Assembly (NCBI GenBank): GCA_030044485.1
Contig: JASHVQ010000068.1
Span: 1 to 6,145 of the forward strand
Reading direction: 5' to 3'
Length of the DNA: 6,145 bases
Origin: Methylovirgula sp.
Lineage (GTDB): Bacteria; Pseudomonadota; Alphaproteobacteria; Rhizobiales; Beijerinckiaceae
In this document: positions 6,061-6,145 of the stretch, piece after piece
Layout: every line of letters begins with the position of its first letter
Position numbering within the stretch: the stretch's first letter is position 1
Translations under genes and position numbers: made by a program
The notes under the pieces: model-generated
What the model saw: the letters and a program-made list of their open reading frames with translations, nothing else
Databases searched by the model: none
Told to the model about the DNA's origin: nothing

Positions 6061-6145
6061 GATGTCCTCCACGCAGCTTCGCCCCCGCATCGCCGGCGGG
6101 GCCCAGGATAACCGGCGGCAAAGGCTGGGGTTCCTTGAGCGCGGC

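Noticed and set aside
6047..6145. An open frame on the minus strand entering from the window edge and ending inside the first codons of fae, with high-GC third positions.
   Set aside because: The encoded tail matches no family I recognise, it would overlap the fae ribosome site and start, and open frames of about 100 bp are expected in GC-rich DNA. Sequence beyond 6145 would decide it.

Overview
The window is a high-GC chromosomal segment in which every recognisable gene lies on the minus strand. Read in the direction of transcription (high to low coordinates) the order is: fae (formaldehyde-activating enzyme), a four-gene sulfate ABC importer (sbp, cysT, cysW, cysA), then secE, nusG and the 5' end of rplK. 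The proteins look alphaproteobacterial, and Fae is a hallmark of the tetrahydromethanopterin-linked C1 oxidation pathway. The best guess is a methylotroph of the Hyphomicrobiales (Beijerinckiaceae, Methylocystaceae or Methylobacteriaceae type). The genus cannot be settled from the sequence alone.

Region by region. At 6061-6145 there is only the upstream region of fae, with a strong Shine-Dalgarno and no supported gene. Fae occupies 5548-6060. The 179 bp between fae and sbp is AT-rich around 5401-5470 and holds a perfect 6-bp inverted repeat with T-N11-A geometry, next to two possible promoter arrangements. This is the most likely control point of the sulfate operon. Sbp (5368-4274) is the periplasmic sulfate-binding protein, CysT (4179-3277) and CysW (3268-2252) form the membrane channel, and CysA (2245-1214) is the ATPase. 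The 94 bp between sbp and cysT holds two strong GC-rich hairpins without a T-run. The following junctions are tight (8 and 6 bp), so the four genes are probably one operon.

The 190 bp between cysA and secE holds a terminator-like hairpin with six Ts and a promoter-like pair, so the transcriptional boundary must lie here. SecE (translocase subunit) and NusG (transcription elongation factor) follow in the usual bacterial order and lead into rplK (ribosomal protein L11), which is cut by the window edge. The 120 bp between nusG and rplK holds a multi-helix structure that looks like the ribosomal protein L1 autoregulatory site known for L11-L1 operons.

Functionally the window joins three separate jobs: formaldehyde capture, sulfate import for cysteine synthesis, and core secretion, transcription and translation genes. 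No mobile element, CRISPR array, tRNA, rRNA or novel multi-gene system is visible. The interest lies mainly in the non-coding regulatory structures and in the placement of the sulfate operon directly before secE-nusG.
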